Shown: positions 1 to 8,758, counted from the stretch's first letter. The stretch: DNA of 64,000 bases from Leisingera methylohalidivorans DSM 14336 (GCF_000511355.1 NC_023135.1:4080901-4144900), one strand, 5' to 3'. Notes: generated from the sequence alone by a model not told the origin. Translations and numbers: made by a program.

Positions 1-210
1 GGCGGTGCCGTTCAGATGGCTGGCGCGGGTTGCCATCATGCTGCTCGGGCGGGCCCCGGCAGCAAAGACGTCCTTGAATGGCTTGATATCCTTGGCGTGG
101 TAACCGGGCGTATCGGCGTTGGCGATATTCTGGGACACCAATGCCTGGCGCTTGCCGGCATGGACCGCCATGGAATGAGCAATTTTGAATACGTTCAGTT
201 CTGTGAACAC
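1..210 (-). CDS. flgB: Flagellar basal-body rod protein FlgB (N-terminal part)
   Basis: The gene runs off the left edge, so only the first 70 codons are seen. The translation carries the rod-protein N-terminus: ELNVFKIAHSMAVHAGKRQA followed by VSQNIANADTPGYHAKDIKPF, the SQNIANADTPGY block that defines the FlgB/FlgC rod family. FlgB forms the proximal rod joining the MS ring/export gate to the distal rod in the periplasm. I chose a GTG start at 210 because GGGAG lies a few bases upstream and no closer ATG gives the family N-terminus. It is divergent from fliI, with about 90 bp between them for promoters. The family call is firm; the missing C-terminus cannot be judged. Confidence 0.9.
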   Translation of the reverse strand, partial: MFTELNVFKIAHSMAVHAGKRQALVSQNIANADTPGYHAKDIKPFKDVFAAGARPSSMMATRASHLNGTA

Positions 211-298
211 CAGGGCTTCTCCCTTGATCGATTTCAATCAAGGCTTAACCCCGATTCCTTTAGAAATTGTTTGCAGGACATAAATGGAGGCCGCTGCA

Positions 299-1627
299 AT
301 GAAAGCAGAGCTGCAAGCACTGACCCGTCAAATAGCCGGAAAACGACTGGCAACGCAGATGGGCAGGGTGACCGCGATCTCTGGCGGGGAAATCGAAGTC
401 AGCGGGTTGGCTGCTGCCGCGCGGATCGGTGACCGGCTGGTGCTGCGGCGCGGCCCGCAGGATGAGTTGCATGGCGAGGTTCTGAAAATTAATGGAACTA
501 ATATCAGTATGTTGCCTGACAGGGCACCTGATGGTGCCGCGGTTGGCGACCCGGTGGTGCTGCGCCCTTCGCCGGAGTTTTTGCCCAGCGATCATTGGAT
601 CGGCAGGGTGATCGATCCTTTCGGCGAGCCGCTGGATGGCCGCCCGATGCTGCCGGGGGCCGTGCCCCGGGATCTGATGGCGTCTCCGCCCAAAGCCGCC
701 GGCAGGCGGCCGATGGGGGAGCGATTGGCGACGGGACAGGCCGTATTGAACACGATTCTCCCTATTGTGCGCGGCCAAAGGGTGGGTCTTTTCGCGGGCT
801 CCGGCGTCGGAAAATCGTCGCTGCTGGCAAAGCTGGCCAAAAGCATGGAAGCGGATGTAGTGGTCATGGCGCTGATCGGGGAACGCGGCCGGGAGGTGAA
901 CCACTTTGTCGAACAGGTCCTGGGCCCCGATGGCATGCGCCGGGCGGTTGTGGTGGCGGCCACGTCGGATCAGTCCGCGCTGGTCCGGCGCCGCTGCGCC
1001 TGGGCCGCCATGACAGTGGCCGAGCATTTCCGCGATCAAGGCAAGAATGTTCTGTTCCTGGCCGATTCGGTTACCCGCTTCGCCGAGGCGCACCGGGAAA
1101 TTTCGGCGGCCTCGGGCGAAGCGCCTGCACTGCGCGGATATCCACCATCCGTAACGCCGCTGATCACCGGTCTGTGCGAACGGGCTGGGCCTGGTGCAGA
1201 CGGGCAGGGAGATATCACCGCCGTGTTCAGCGTTCTGGTGGCTGGTTCAGACATGGACGAACCGATTGCGGATATTCTTCGCGGTGTTCTGGATGGTCAT
1301 ATTGTGCTGAACCGGGAAATCGCCGAACGCGGCAGATTCCCGGCGATTGACGTTTCACGCTCAGTATCACGCAGCCTGCCTGCTGCGGCCACAGACGATG
1401 AAAACGCGGCAATTCAGGATGTGCGCAAGTTTTTGGGCGCTTATGAACAGTCGGAAGTGATGATCAGGGCCGGTCTCTATGCCGAGGGGAATGATGCGGT
1501 GCTGGACAAGGCTGTGAAACTTTGGCCAGAGCTGGACGGCTTCTTTGGCCGCGAAGATCCGGAAGGGATCACCAGCAGTTTCAACCGGCTGCTTCTTTTG
1601 CTGCGTCGCGCCAAGGCCGGACGGTGA
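299..1627 (+). CDS. fliI: Flagellum-specific ATPase FliI
   Basis: This is the 442-residue ATPase of the flagellar type III export apparatus, a cytoplasmic hexamer that unloads export substrates at the base of the organelle. The Walker A loop GSGVGKS is at residues 167-173 and the Walker B strand VLFLAD at about 251-256, followed by SVTRFAEAHREIS, typical of FliI/F1-beta relatives. The length is normal. An ATG at 284 is also in frame, but the ATG at 299 has a strong GGAGG eight bases upstream, so I prefer it. The next flagellar gene downstream is 1.3 kb away because an IS5-type remnant lies in between. Confidence 0.95.
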   Translation: MKAELQALTRQIAGKRLATQMGRVTAISGGEIEVSGLAAAARIGDRLVLRRGPQDELHGEVLKINGTNISMLPDRAPDGAAVGDPVVLRPSPEFLPSDHWIGRVIDPFGEPLDGRPMLPGAVPRDLMASPPKAAGRRPMGERLATGQAVLNTILPIVRGQRVGLFAGSGVGKSSLLAKLAKSMEADVVVMALIGERGREVNHFVEQVLGPDGMRRAVVVAATSDQSALVRRRCAWAAMTVAEHFRDQGKNVLFLADSVTRFAEAHREISAASGEAPALRGYPPSVTPLITGLCERAGPGADGQGDITAVFSVLVAGSDMDEPIADILRGVLDGHIVLNREIAERGRFPAIDVSRSVSRSLPAAATDDENAAIQDVRKFLGAYEQSEVMIRAGLYAEGNDAVLDKAVKLWPELDGFFGREDPEGITSSFNRLLLLLRRAKAGR

Positions 1628-1674
1628 CCCGGTAATTTTCAAGAATACAAGAACAAAACAGGCTTCTTCGGGGT

Positions 1675-2836
1675 GACTTTGTTGCACAACCTCTGGCGGG
1701 AAATCACTGGAAGTATTCAGTATGATAGCCGCGAGGGATGAGCAGTTGGATCCCGGCGAAATACAAGACTGCGCACTGGCCGGCTTGCAATGATGGGCTG
1801 AACCGGCGTGGATCGTTGGCGATCTGGTTTGATCCCGGGATGACATGGCAGCCACAGCCGACCTGCCAGCGCGGTCGACCGCAGCAGATCAGCGATGCAG
1901 ACCCGTCTGACTATGAAAGTCCTGATCGGCATGCCATTGCGCGAGAGAGCCAGGTTCGCCGAAGGCCTGTTGCAGCTGGCCGGGCGGGATTAGGCGGTGC
2001 CGGATTTCAGCACGCTGTGCCGTCCCGCGGCCAGGCAGGCGATCTGCATGGCAAATCTGCCGAGAGAGGCCAAAGAACGTTGAACGTGAACCTTCTGTAT
2101 CGTGGCGGCACCGTCCTGTTGCCCCTTCTTATTGATAGCACAGGCATAAAATCCGAGGGCGAAGGCGAATGGAGTGAGGCGGATAAGCAAACAGCACAGG
2201 GTGCTGTTTCCCGGTGAACGCGCAAGCATGGCGGCCCCAAACGCCGCATTTGGCGCAATACACATATAGGGATCGACGAGGAAACGCTGGAGGCGTGCGC
2301 GATCGAAGCCACGGCCAGCAATGCCGCTGAAGCTCCCATGCTGCCAGAGCTGCTGGGCCAAATCCCACCCGGCCAAAACATCGGATCAGTGACGCCCCCT
2401 CTCGTGCATGTAAACTTGCACTGCCGGGCAGTGGACGGGGCCTATGGCACCCGAAAATGCCTCGGCGCGGTCGTGTCTCGTAGCGCCCATGCCGTCATTC
2501 CGCCGCGCAATAACGCCAAGCCCTGGTAGGCGGCAAGTCCGGGCGCCATCGCCCACAACGAGGCGGTTTATGTCTCGGAATGCCTTGGACAAGCCTTGCG
2601 GCAGCGATGGAGGGGATACCAGCGCCGAAGCCCTGTCGAAACGAAGATGCATTGTGTGAAGCTTCTGGGGCAAGTCTCATGGCAAGAGACTGTGATCGGC
2701 AGGTTGCGGAAATTCACCTCCGCTTTGCCGTGCTCTGCCGCTACACCGCACCTGGAATGCCTGTCACAGAGGCGGTGGAGATATCCGTCCGGGGAAAGCG
2801 CATCTGCGATCAGAACCCGATTTATGCAACAAAGCC
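1675..2836 (+). mobile_element. Decayed IS5-family insertion sequence
   Basis: Imperfect terminal inverted repeats bound the element. The left end reads GACTTTGTTGCACAA and the right end, reverse complemented, GGCTTTGTTGCATAA. The roughly 1.16 kb between them is the usual size for an IS5-group element, and the interior is a broken transposase on the plus strand. No convincing target duplication is visible, as expected for an old insertion. It lies between fliI and flbT in the flagellar cluster and interrupts no recognisable gene. Confidence 0.8.
1738..2790 (+). pseudogene. IS5-family transposase, multiply frameshifted
   Basis: Fragments in order recover a whole IS5-type DDE transposase. RRGSLAIWFDPGMTW starts it. 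After a frameshift near 1896 comes LTMKVLIGMPLRERARFAEG, then an in-frame TAG near 1990 where the family has Trp, then AVPDFSTLC. The frame returns for LLPLLIDSTGIKSEGEGEW (first catalytic Asp) and shifts again for the HIGIDEETLEACAIEAT part. VDGAYGTRKC holds the second Asp. A TAG after IPPRNNAKPW breaks it once more. YQRRSPVETKMHCVKLLGQ carries the catalytic Glu, and the tail is frameshifted. At least four frame changes and two stops make it inactive. Confidence 0.85.
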
Positions 2837-2935
2837 GCTTGCGTCCCGTATAATGCTTCGAGCTGCTTTTCAGGTACAGCCTGACGGAACTTCCAGCCCG
2901 CAAGTCGTGAGGCAGGCTGGAGAAGCTGGATGCGA

Positions 2936-3340
2936 CTAGGACGGTCTGACCGCAAACAGCCTGTCCTCGCGCGGCAGCAGGGTGCGCAGCGCCTTCAGGC
3001 AGCGGTAGTGGTTATTGCTGATCAGTGCCTCTGTTGCCTCGGCAATGGAGGCGCGGCTGTCCGGATCGGTAAAGACCTGGCTCAGCTCTTCGATCCGGCG
3101 CAGCATTGGCAGGCGCTCTTCTTCGGGATCGGCGTCACCGGACAGAATCAGCTGCGCGGCATAGCACACCCGGCGCACCGGCGTATTGGCTTCTTCCGGA
3201 TGGATCGCATCGCGCAGCCGCAGGATGTTGGCATCGGGGGTGACAATGGACAGGCGGCTGCGGCGGTCGCCGTTTTCAATCACCGCGCCATTTACAAGGA
3301 CACGCTCCTTGGGGGCAAGTTTCAGGACAAGTCCGGTCAT
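2936..3340 (-). CDS. flbT: Flagellin regulator FlbT
   Basis: The 134-residue protein matches FlbT throughout: LVLKLAPKERVLVNGAVIEN at the start, then FLR-type segments such as ANILRLRDAIHPEEANTPVR. In Caulobacter, FlbT is a post-transcriptional repressor that acts on the flagellin mRNA 5' leader until the hook is finished; the same role is inferred here. The gene starts two bases after the flaF stop (TGA-AT-ATG), so translation is probably coupled. It lies downstream of flagellin and flaF in the conserved alphaproteobacterial order fliC-flaF-flbT. Confidence 0.92.
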   Translation of the reverse strand: MTGLVLKLAPKERVLVNGAVIENGDRRSRLSIVTPDANILRLRDAIHPEEANTPVRRVCYAAQLILSGDADPEEERLPMLRRIEELSQVFTDPDSRASIAEATEALISNNHYRCLKALRTLLPREDRLFAVRPS

Positions 3341-3342
3341 AT

Positions 3343-3714
3343 TCAGGAAGCTCCGCCACGGAGGCCACGCATAATGGCCGTGTTAATTTCCACCAGCGGC
3401 CGGACATCGGCCTTGCGCTGAAGCACTTTGCTGGTGTGCTGTCGTGTGAATTCTGCGAGGTAAAACAGGTTTTCCTTCAAATCGGCGGGCAGTGGATTGT
3501 CCTTTGAGGCCAGATCGCTCACAAAAATCGTCCAGAGCTTTCGGTTCTTTGTCAGCGCGCTCGTTAGCTCCGGAAACCCGTCCCGGCCTTTTTGCGCGGT
3601 CAGAACCAATTGCCGAGTGACACGGGCTATAGCTTCGTATTCTAGGTTCTTAGCTGTCCGGGTCGGGGCCTGTGCCGCCGAATAGGCACTCTTCGCCTTT
3701 AGAAGGGCATTCAC
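3343..3714 (-). CDS. flaF: Flagellar biosynthesis regulator FlaF
   Basis: This 123-residue protein belongs to the FlaF family. It shows the N-terminal Ala/Arg-rich helix (SAYSAAQAPTRTAKNLEYEA), a TRQL segment and the ALTKNRKLWTIFVSDLAS block typical of the family. FlaF is known as a partner or chaperone-like positive factor for flagellin translation and secretion, opposing FlbT. It sits between flagellin (77 bp upstream, separated by a terminator hairpin) and flbT (2 bp downstream), so some read-through past the hairpin, or a local promoter, must feed it. Confidence 0.92.
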   Translation of the reverse strand: MNALLKAKSAYSAAQAPTRTAKNLEYEAIARVTRQLVLTAQKGRDGFPELTSALTKNRKLWTIFVSDLASKDNPLPADLKENLFYLAEFTRQHTSKVLQRKADVRPLVEINTAIMRGLRGGAS

Positions 3715-3759
3715 GTGTTTTCCTAACGTATTATTCTTCAGATTCTCTGAGAGGAAAGA

Positions 3760-3782
3760 CCGGGGCGCGCAGGGCGCCCCGG
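3760..3782 (-). terminator. Hairpin after flagellin
   Basis: A perfect 9-bp stem (CCGGGGCGC with GCGCCCCGG, 5-base loop) lies just past the flagellin stop. On the minus strand it is followed by TCTTTCCTCTC. It probably ends or stabilises the abundant flagellin message and lowers expression of flaF-flbT. Confidence 0.6.
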
Positions 3783-3791
3783 ATCAGGCTG

Positions 3792-4610
3792 TTAACGGAA
3801 CAGCTGCTGCAGGGTCGACGGCGACTGGTTCGCAATGGTCAGCGACTGCACGGCCAGCTGCTGCTGGGTCTGCAGCGCCTTTAGGCGGGCGGATGCCTCT
3901 TCCATGTTGGTATCGGTCATTGCACTGATACCATTTTTCAGCGAGTCGGTCAGCTTGCTGACAAATTCGCTCTGGTCCGAGATTCGTGCCAAAGACGAGC
4001 CCAGCGCAGCTGCAGCAGTGACACCATCGTCGATTAGACCGTCGATTTCGCCAAGTGCGGTTGCTGCAGTGGTTGCATCAGTGATGTCGGTCAGCTGAGA
4101 GTCGAATGTGGCGGTTTCGAAGTCGATTCGATCTACCGAAATGGTGGTAGAGCCGTCTTCCGACGCGGCAATGGTCAGGCTGGTCGCAGTGCCGTCGATA
4201 GTTGCCTTGAGCAAATTGGCACCATTGAACTCAGCGGTCTCGATAATTGCTTCGATCTGGTCCATCTTGTGGCCGATGTCATCCTGAATCGCAGCGTGGT
4301 CAGCAGTCTCAGAAGTCCCCCCGATGATCAGCTCTTTAACTTCCTTGAGCTTTTCAACGATCTGTTCTGCTGCGGAAGCACCTACGCTGACAGTGGCTTC
4401 GCCAAAGGCCAGATTGTCAGACACGGCTTCGTAAGCCTGCACGTCAGATTCCAGGCTTTTGGAGATCGACCACACTGCAGAGTTGTCTCTGGCAGAGCCG
4501 ACTTCCTTACCGGTCGAGATCTGGTTCTGGGTTTCTTCCAGGTTGTCATTCACCGAACGCAGAGTCTGCAGAGCAACCATTGCGCCGTTGTTGGTCAGAA
4601 TGCTGGTCAT
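3792..4610 (-). CDS. fliC: Flagellin
   Basis: A 272-residue flagellin, short because the variable central domain is small, as in many Rhodobacterales. The N-terminal D0/D1 helix region reads SILTNNGAMVALQTLRSVN then LEETQNQISTGKEVGSARDN. The C-terminal helix ends SLTIANQSPSTLQQLFR, the motif used in export and polymerisation. The start at 4610 has AAGGA ahead of it (AAGGAAAAAGCT-ATG); longer in-frame starts would add a non-flagellin N-terminus. The roughly 200 bp upstream should hold its promoter and the leader on which FlbT acts; I could not fix a sigma-28 or sigma-54 motif there. Confidence 0.95.
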   Translation of the reverse strand: MTSILTNNGAMVALQTLRSVNDNLEETQNQISTGKEVGSARDNSAVWSISKSLESDVQAYEAVSDNLAFGEATVSVGASAAEQIVEKLKEVKELIIGGTSETADHAAIQDDIGHKMDQIEAIIETAEFNGANLLKATIDGTATSLTIAASEDGSTTISVDRIDFETATFDSQLTDITDATTAATALGEIDGLIDDGVTAAAALGSSLARISDQSEFVSKLTDSLKNGISAMTDTNMEEASARLKALQTQQQLAVQSLTIANQSPSTLQQLFR

Positions 4611-4811
4611 AGCTTTTTCCTTTAGCTGAGGGCGCTTTGGCCCCAATATTACTTGCCCCGAGGGGCGCTGTGTGACGTCTTTCTGACTGTGCGTTCCGCT
4701 GTCCGGCTTCCGCGCCACCCTTCATGAGGTGCAAGGCGACATTGGCGCAGAAGTTGCTAAGGGAGTGCTAATGCTGGAATTTGATTTCCTAGAATTTTCC
4801 CCAAATTGCAC

Positions 4812-5171
4812 TCAGGCCCGCTTCTCCAGTTTGCCGCTGCCACGGGCGTCATAACGGGCCCGCTTGCCGGCCTGGTCGTAGACATCCAATCCCTTGCGGA
4901 TGCGGCGGGTCTCCGCCATTCGGGCGGCGACGGCACGTATACCGTCCATGGCGCTGTCCAGAAGCTGCTGGTTCCGCGACACCTTGGCCTGCACTTGCTC
5001 GAGCGACTCACGTTCAAGCTCTGACACGGAATTCAGCTTGCCGATGACTTTCTCTTTCCTGGCAAGAAGATCTTCCAGCTTGCCAAGGTCGCCGGACATC
5101 AGCGCCTTGCGCTCGCGGTCCAGTATCTGATCAAGCTCATCAATGAGCTGCTGAGGTTTCGGTTCACTCAT
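4812..5171 (-). CDS. FlgN-like flagellar chaperone
   Basis: This is a 119-residue, almost wholly helical protein with charged heptad-like stretches (ELDQILDRERKALMSGDLG, LARKEKVIGKLNSVSELE, QVQAKVSRNQQLLDSAMDGI). The size, the coiled-coil character and the ALxxGDLxxLxxLxxxKxxL pattern fit the FlgN family, which escorts the hook-associated proteins FlgK and FlgL to the export gate. It overlaps the flgJ-like gene by 8 bp, so the two are co-translated. The sequence family is divergent, so FlgN is an assignment from pattern and context. Confidence 0.65.
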   Translation of the reverse strand: MSEPKPQQLIDELDQILDRERKALMSGDLGKLEDLLARKEKVIGKLNSVSELERESLEQVQAKVSRNQQLLDSAMDGIRAVAARMAETRRIRKGLDVYDQAGKRARYDARGSGKLEKRA

Positions 5172-5457
5172 CTTGGGTCTCCTTTAATGCGTGATAAAGT
5201 GATTCAGCCAAACCGATCCCGCCAGAGCGGGCGATCTGCGTTGCCTGTTCGCGGATCAGAAAACTGGAAAACTGTTCTTCTCCTGCGCCGCCGCCGAAGC
5301 CTTCGCTGGCTTCACCGAGCCCTGCGGACTTCAGCATTTCTGCAAGGAAGGAGGCTTCGAGCTCAATTGCGGCCTCGCGAAGGGGATCGCTGATTGCTGG
5401 ACGCACCGGAGTGGCTGCAGGTATGGCCTGAAGCGGGTTTGGCAAAAGATCTGACAT
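5164..5457 (-). CDS. FlgJ N-terminal-like rod-binding protein
   Basis: This 97-residue protein is equivalent to the rod-binding N-terminal half of FlgJ, without the muramidase half. The core is LREAAIELEASFLAEMLKSA followed by a Gly-rich turn and EEQFSSFLIREQATQIARSG, then GIGLAESLYHAL, matching the FlgJ-type Pfam Rod-binding domain. Such short forms (called CheL in Caulobacter and Rhodobacterales) are needed for rod assembly in the periplasm. I chose the ATG at 5457, with CGGAG eight bases upstream; an ATG at 5484 is possible. It is divergent from fliK. Confidence 0.8.
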   Translation of the reverse strand: MSDLLPNPLQAIPAATPVRPAISDPLREAAIELEASFLAEMLKSAGLGEASEGFGGGAGEEQFSSFLIREQATQIARSGGIGLAESLYHALKETQDE

Positions 5458-5585
5458 GTCCGGTTCTCCGGTTGAAAGTCGCATTCCATCGATTTTTCTA
5501 AGACTGCGCAGGAACCGGTTAAAATTGCCGTAACCGCTTTGGGGTATATCTGTCCGGGTCGAGATAGAATGTCTGGAAAACGATC

Positions 5586-7967
5586 ATGAATATGAACTTG
5601 CTTCTTGGATTGGAAGCCGGCTCTGCCGGTAAGCCCCCATCCGCCTCTCCGGATGGGGCTAAGAAATCCAACACTTCCAAAGACTTCTCAGACTTTATGT
5701 CTGCTCAATCCGACCCTGGTGAACCGGTGGAGGAACGGCCATCAGCCGAGAGCGAATCAGCTGAGGCCGAAGTTGATCCCCGGTTGCGGGAGAGTATGGT
5801 TGAGGACGGCAAGAAAATCCCAGGCACACGCGTGGAGACGGGGCAGAATGGACCCGCTGAAAAAAGCCGGGGCGTACCGCTTCAGGCAAGCCTGGGCACA
5901 CCCATTGAACCGGAGCCGGATGCATTTGCGCAGAACAGCCAGTACGCCTCCGATGAGCGAATTCAAAGTGTACCATCATCGGAAACCTCTGGGGCAAAAA
6001 TGGTAGTTTCCGGAGCCGAAATGGCTTCCGGGTTCCAAAAAACCGAAGCGCAAGCGGTTTCTGGGTTTCAGAAGACCGATGCGGAAATAGCTTCCGGGTT
6101 TCAAAAATCCGAAGCGGAAGCGGCTTCTGGGTTTCAGAAAACCGATGCGGAAATAGCGCCCGAGTTTCAAAAACCCGAAGCGGAAGCGGCTTCTGGGTTT
6201 CAGAAAACCGATGCGGAAATAGCTTCCGAGTTTCAAAAACCCGAAGCGGAAGCGGCTTCTGGGTTTCAGAAAACCGATGCGGAAATAGCTTTCGGGTTTC
6301 AAAAACCCGAAGCGGAAGCGGCTTCTGGGTTTCAGAAAACCGATGTGGAAATAGCGCCCGAGTTTCAAAAACCCGAAGCGGAAGCGGCTTCTGAATTTCA
6401 GAAAACCGATGCGGAAATAGCTTCCAGGTTGCAGAAAGCTGGAGATACGGCCGCAGAACAGGGCGGTGCCGCGGGGGGCAATGATATTTCCCGCCACAGC
6501 GGCAGGTCCGCAACCGGAGAGGGGATTGAGGCACAGGCTGCAGAGCAGTGGAGTGGACTGCCGGTTGCGGGGGATTCTGGCGCGGACACAGGTGTTAAAA
6601 CCGAAGCCGCGACACCTGGCGACGAAACCGAGCAGCCAAATGCTAAGTCAAAGGCGGACCCCATTGCAAATCCCACTGAACAGGTTGCGGGCGGCAAAGC
6701 GGGGGAAGCGGTTCGCCAGGGCCCGGGAGTTGCAGGCAACCTGCAACTTTCTGAGAAGGCCGGGCGTGCTGGAAGCGCAGAGAAAACGTCGTCTACGATA
6801 CAAACGCCAGCACAGGCAGCTGCAGACAGGTCGGCAGCTGTGCCAGGGAACGCAGCCACAAAGCTGCAGGAGGGGGATATTGAACACGGGGCCCGCATGG
6901 CTGATGTCAGGGTCGCCGGCGATCGGCGCCCAAATACTGCCCGCGCATCGTCTGAAACTGCCGCTCAAGCGGCTTTGCCAGCCGTTGAAAAGGTTCAGGT
7001 TGAACGGGCACAGGCCAGCGACAACTCTGACCAAAGCAATAACGGAAAATCAATCAGCGCGGCGCAATCCAGATCTTCCGAAACTGGTTCAAGCATCCAT
7101 GCGGCGCTTCAATCTGTTGGCGGAAAATCTGACGGCACAGCAAAGGCGGGCCATCCGGTTTCGCAAGGAGGAAGTCCTGGCATTACAGTCAGCCAGGCTG
7201 CTGTTAAATCGCCCGGGCTGAAAAGCGACCAGAGTTCTTCATCCGTTTTGAACGGAAATGGAATGCAGGTGAAAGCGGACCCAGCCGGAATTGCGAGCCC
7301 CTTAGCGGACCCCTTTAGAGGCAGTGAGGCCCGGACGGTTGCATTGCCTGCAGCGCCGCAGCCCCTTCAGACGGCAGCTGCTCAGCTGCAGCCTTTGCTG
7401 GCCGGCGGGATGACCGCCGGAAAAACGGCGGCAGAGCTGTTGTCTGGAACCGATGAAGCGCTGGCCGGCACATTGGGCTTAACCAGCGAAACGCCCGGTT
7501 TGACGCAACTCCTTACCGAAGCCTCGATCGGCACACACGGGGCGCACCGGCCCGAAGCACCGCGCATGATTGCGGCCCAGATGGCCGAGGCCTTTGCAGC
7601 CAAAGGCGAGCAAAAGGTTGAGGTGAGTTTGAACCCTCAGGAGTTAGGCCAAGTGAAAATGCGCGTGGTGGCCAGCGAAACGGGAATCACCATGATCATC
7701 CAGACGGAACGTCCGGAAACCGGAGATTTGATGCGCCGGCACATCCATGAACTGGCGGAGGAGTTCCGCCGGATGGGATATGAAGACATCTCCTTTGAAT
7801 TCAGCGGCGGACAGGCCGGTGCCGGTCATCCCGGAGACGATGCAGACGGCGGTTCCGGCCTGTCCGGCGGAACAGCAGAGACGCGCGGTTCTGATGCAAC
7901 GGACGCCGGCGACGCAGCAACACAAAACCTCCGGCTCGGAGCAGCCGGCGTGGATATGAGGGTCTGA
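5586..7967 (+). CDS. fliK: Flagellar hook-length control protein FliK
   Basis: This 793-residue protein has the typical FliK plan: a long, low-complexity, Ala/Glu/Gln/Ser-rich N-terminal ruler region and a compact C-terminal Flg_hook domain. The latter, at about residues 675-740, reads VEVSLNPQELGQVKMRVVAS, then GITMIIQTERPETGDLMRRH and LAEEFRRMGYEDISFEF. FliK is secreted while the hook grows and its C-domain switches FlhB specificity. Residues 150-281 are twelve tandem 11-residue repeats (see the repeat entry). It is larger than the enteric protein (about 400 residues). flgD follows 4 bp later, consistent with co-transcription. Confidence 0.92.
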   Translation: MNMNLLLGLEAGSAGKPPSASPDGAKKSNTSKDFSDFMSAQSDPGEPVEERPSAESESAEAEVDPRLRESMVEDGKKIPGTRVETGQNGPAEKSRGVPLQASLGTPIEPEPDAFAQNSQYASDERIQSVPSSETSGAKMVVSGAEMASGFQKTEAQAVSGFQKTDAEIASGFQKSEAEAASGFQKTDAEIAPEFQKPEAEAASGFQKTDAEIASEFQKPEAEAASGFQKTDAEIAFGFQKPEAEAASGFQKTDVEIAPEFQKPEAEAASEFQKTDAEIASRLQKAGDTAAEQGGAAGGNDISRHSGRSATGEGIEAQAAEQWSGLPVAGDSGADTGVKTEAATPGDETEQPNAKSKADPIANPTEQVAGGKAGEAVRQGPGVAGNLQLSEKAGRAGSAEKTSSTIQTPAQAAADRSAAVPGNAATKLQEGDIEHGARMADVRVAGDRRPNTARASSETAAQAALPAVEKVQVERAQASDNSDQSNNGKSISAAQSRSSETGSSIHAALQSVGGKSDGTAKAGHPVSQGGSPGITVSQAAVKSPGLKSDQSSSSVLNGNGMQVKADPAGIASPLADPFRGSEARTVALPAAPQPLQTAAAQLQPLLAGGMTAGKTAAELLSGTDEALAGTLGLTSETPGLTQLLTEASIGTHGAHRPEAPRMIAAQMAEAFAAKGEQKVEVSLNPQELGQVKMRVVASETGITMIIQTERPETGDLMRRHIHELAEEFRRMGYEDISFEFSGGQAGAGHPGDDADGGSGLSGGTAETRGSDATDAGDAATQNLRLGAAGVDMRV
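6033..6428 (+). repeat. Twelve 33-bp tandem repeats inside fliK
   Basis: Each unit encodes 11 residues of the form FQKxxAEIASG or FQKPEAEAASG. The two types alternate, so the higher-order period is 66 bp (22 residues). Two more degenerate copies flank the array (GAEMASG before, LQKAGDTAAEQ after). DNA identity between units is high, suggesting recent expansion by slippage or recombination. Confidence 0.95.
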
Positions 7968-7971
7968 TCAC

Positions 7972-8649
7972 ATGACAACAGCAGTTACATCCGCAGGTGC
8001 CGCCGCAGGGCAATCCAATCCGCTGACGCCATCGTCGCAGAGAGCTTCCGGCCTGACATCCGACTTTGAAACTTTCGTGAAGATGCTGACCGCGCAGGCA
8101 AGGCATCAGGATCCTCTGGAACCGATGGATTCGACAGAATATGCGGCTCAGCTCGCGCAATTCTCGATGGTCGAGCAACAGACCAAGAGCAACAACCTGC
8201 TGGAAGGGCTGCAATCACAGCTTGGCTTGGCCAATATGGCTGCACTTTCAGGCTGGGTCGGTATGGAAGTCCGGGCCGTGGCCCCCGGCTACTTTGATGG
8301 CAGCAATCAAATTACTGTTTCGCCTAACCCGGCTGCTGCCGCGGATTCTGTGACGCTGGTCGTGCAGAACGAAAACGGCACCGAAGTGCAGCGCGTTGCC
8401 CTGCCGGTCTCGGCTGAGCCCTATCAGTGGACCGGTCTGGATGATGACGGCAACCCAATTGAGGCGGGGGAATACGCCTTTGTGATCGAAAGCAGGAAAG
8501 GCGACGAGCTGGTGCTGCAGGAGTATGCCGAAATCTATTTCAAGGTGAACGAAACCCGGATGCAGGGCGGCGAAGTGGGATTGATCACTGAAGGCGGTTC
8601 CGTGGTTCTGGCCTCGACGGTGAACGCGCTTCGCGACCCTGATGCCTGA
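7972..8649 (+). CDS. flgD: Flagellar hook capping protein FlgD
   Basis: The 225-residue protein has the FlgD N-terminal block DFETFVKMLTAQARHQDPLE followed by PMDSTEYAAQLAQFSMVEQQ (about residues 31-70). The beta-rich C-terminal half includes YQWTGLDDDGNPIEAGEYAF, the FLG/Ig-like domain of FlgD. FlgD forms the cap under which FlgE hook subunits polymerise outside the cell. It starts 4 bp after the fliK stop. A hairpin follows about 40 bp downstream and probably ends the flagellar transcript. Confidence 0.93.
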   Translation: MTTAVTSAGAAAGQSNPLTPSSQRASGLTSDFETFVKMLTAQARHQDPLEPMDSTEYAAQLAQFSMVEQQTKSNNLLEGLQSQLGLANMAALSGWVGMEVRAVAPGYFDGSNQITVSPNPAAAADSVTLVVQNENGTEVQRVALPVSAEPYQWTGLDDDGNPIEAGEYAFVIESRKGDELVLQEYAEIYFKVNETRMQGGEVGLITEGGSVVLASTVNALRDPDA

Positions 8650-8686
8650 TCCTGAGGTATGCGCAGGCGGAAAAACTGTCTAAGAA

Positions 8687-8716
8687 CAGGGCGGCATAAC
8701 ACCGGAGACCGCCCTG
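8687..8716 (+). terminator. Possible terminator after flgD
   Basis: An 8-bp perfect stem (CAGGGCGG with CCGCCCTG, 14-base loop) lies 38 bp past flgD. There is no strong T-run, so it may instead be a leader hairpin of the following phosphotransferase gene. Confidence 0.35.
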
Positions 8717-8758
8717 CAACCGCTTTCTGATCAGTTCGAACCCCGCTTTTTTGCGCAT

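Noticed and set aside
260-1093. Long minus-strand open frame opposite fliI
   Set aside because: It mirrors the fliI coding sequence, is rich in His/Arg/Gln as antisense frames of GC-rich genes are, and has no family pattern.
3711-3726. TTCACGTG near the flaF start as a second parS site
   Set aside because: Only half of the palindrome is kept (TCACGTGTTT on one side), too far from the parS core.
5695-6534. Minus-strand frames with repeats opposite fliK
   Set aside because: The repeats are the complement of the fliK array; fliK itself has the Flg_hook domain and correct context.
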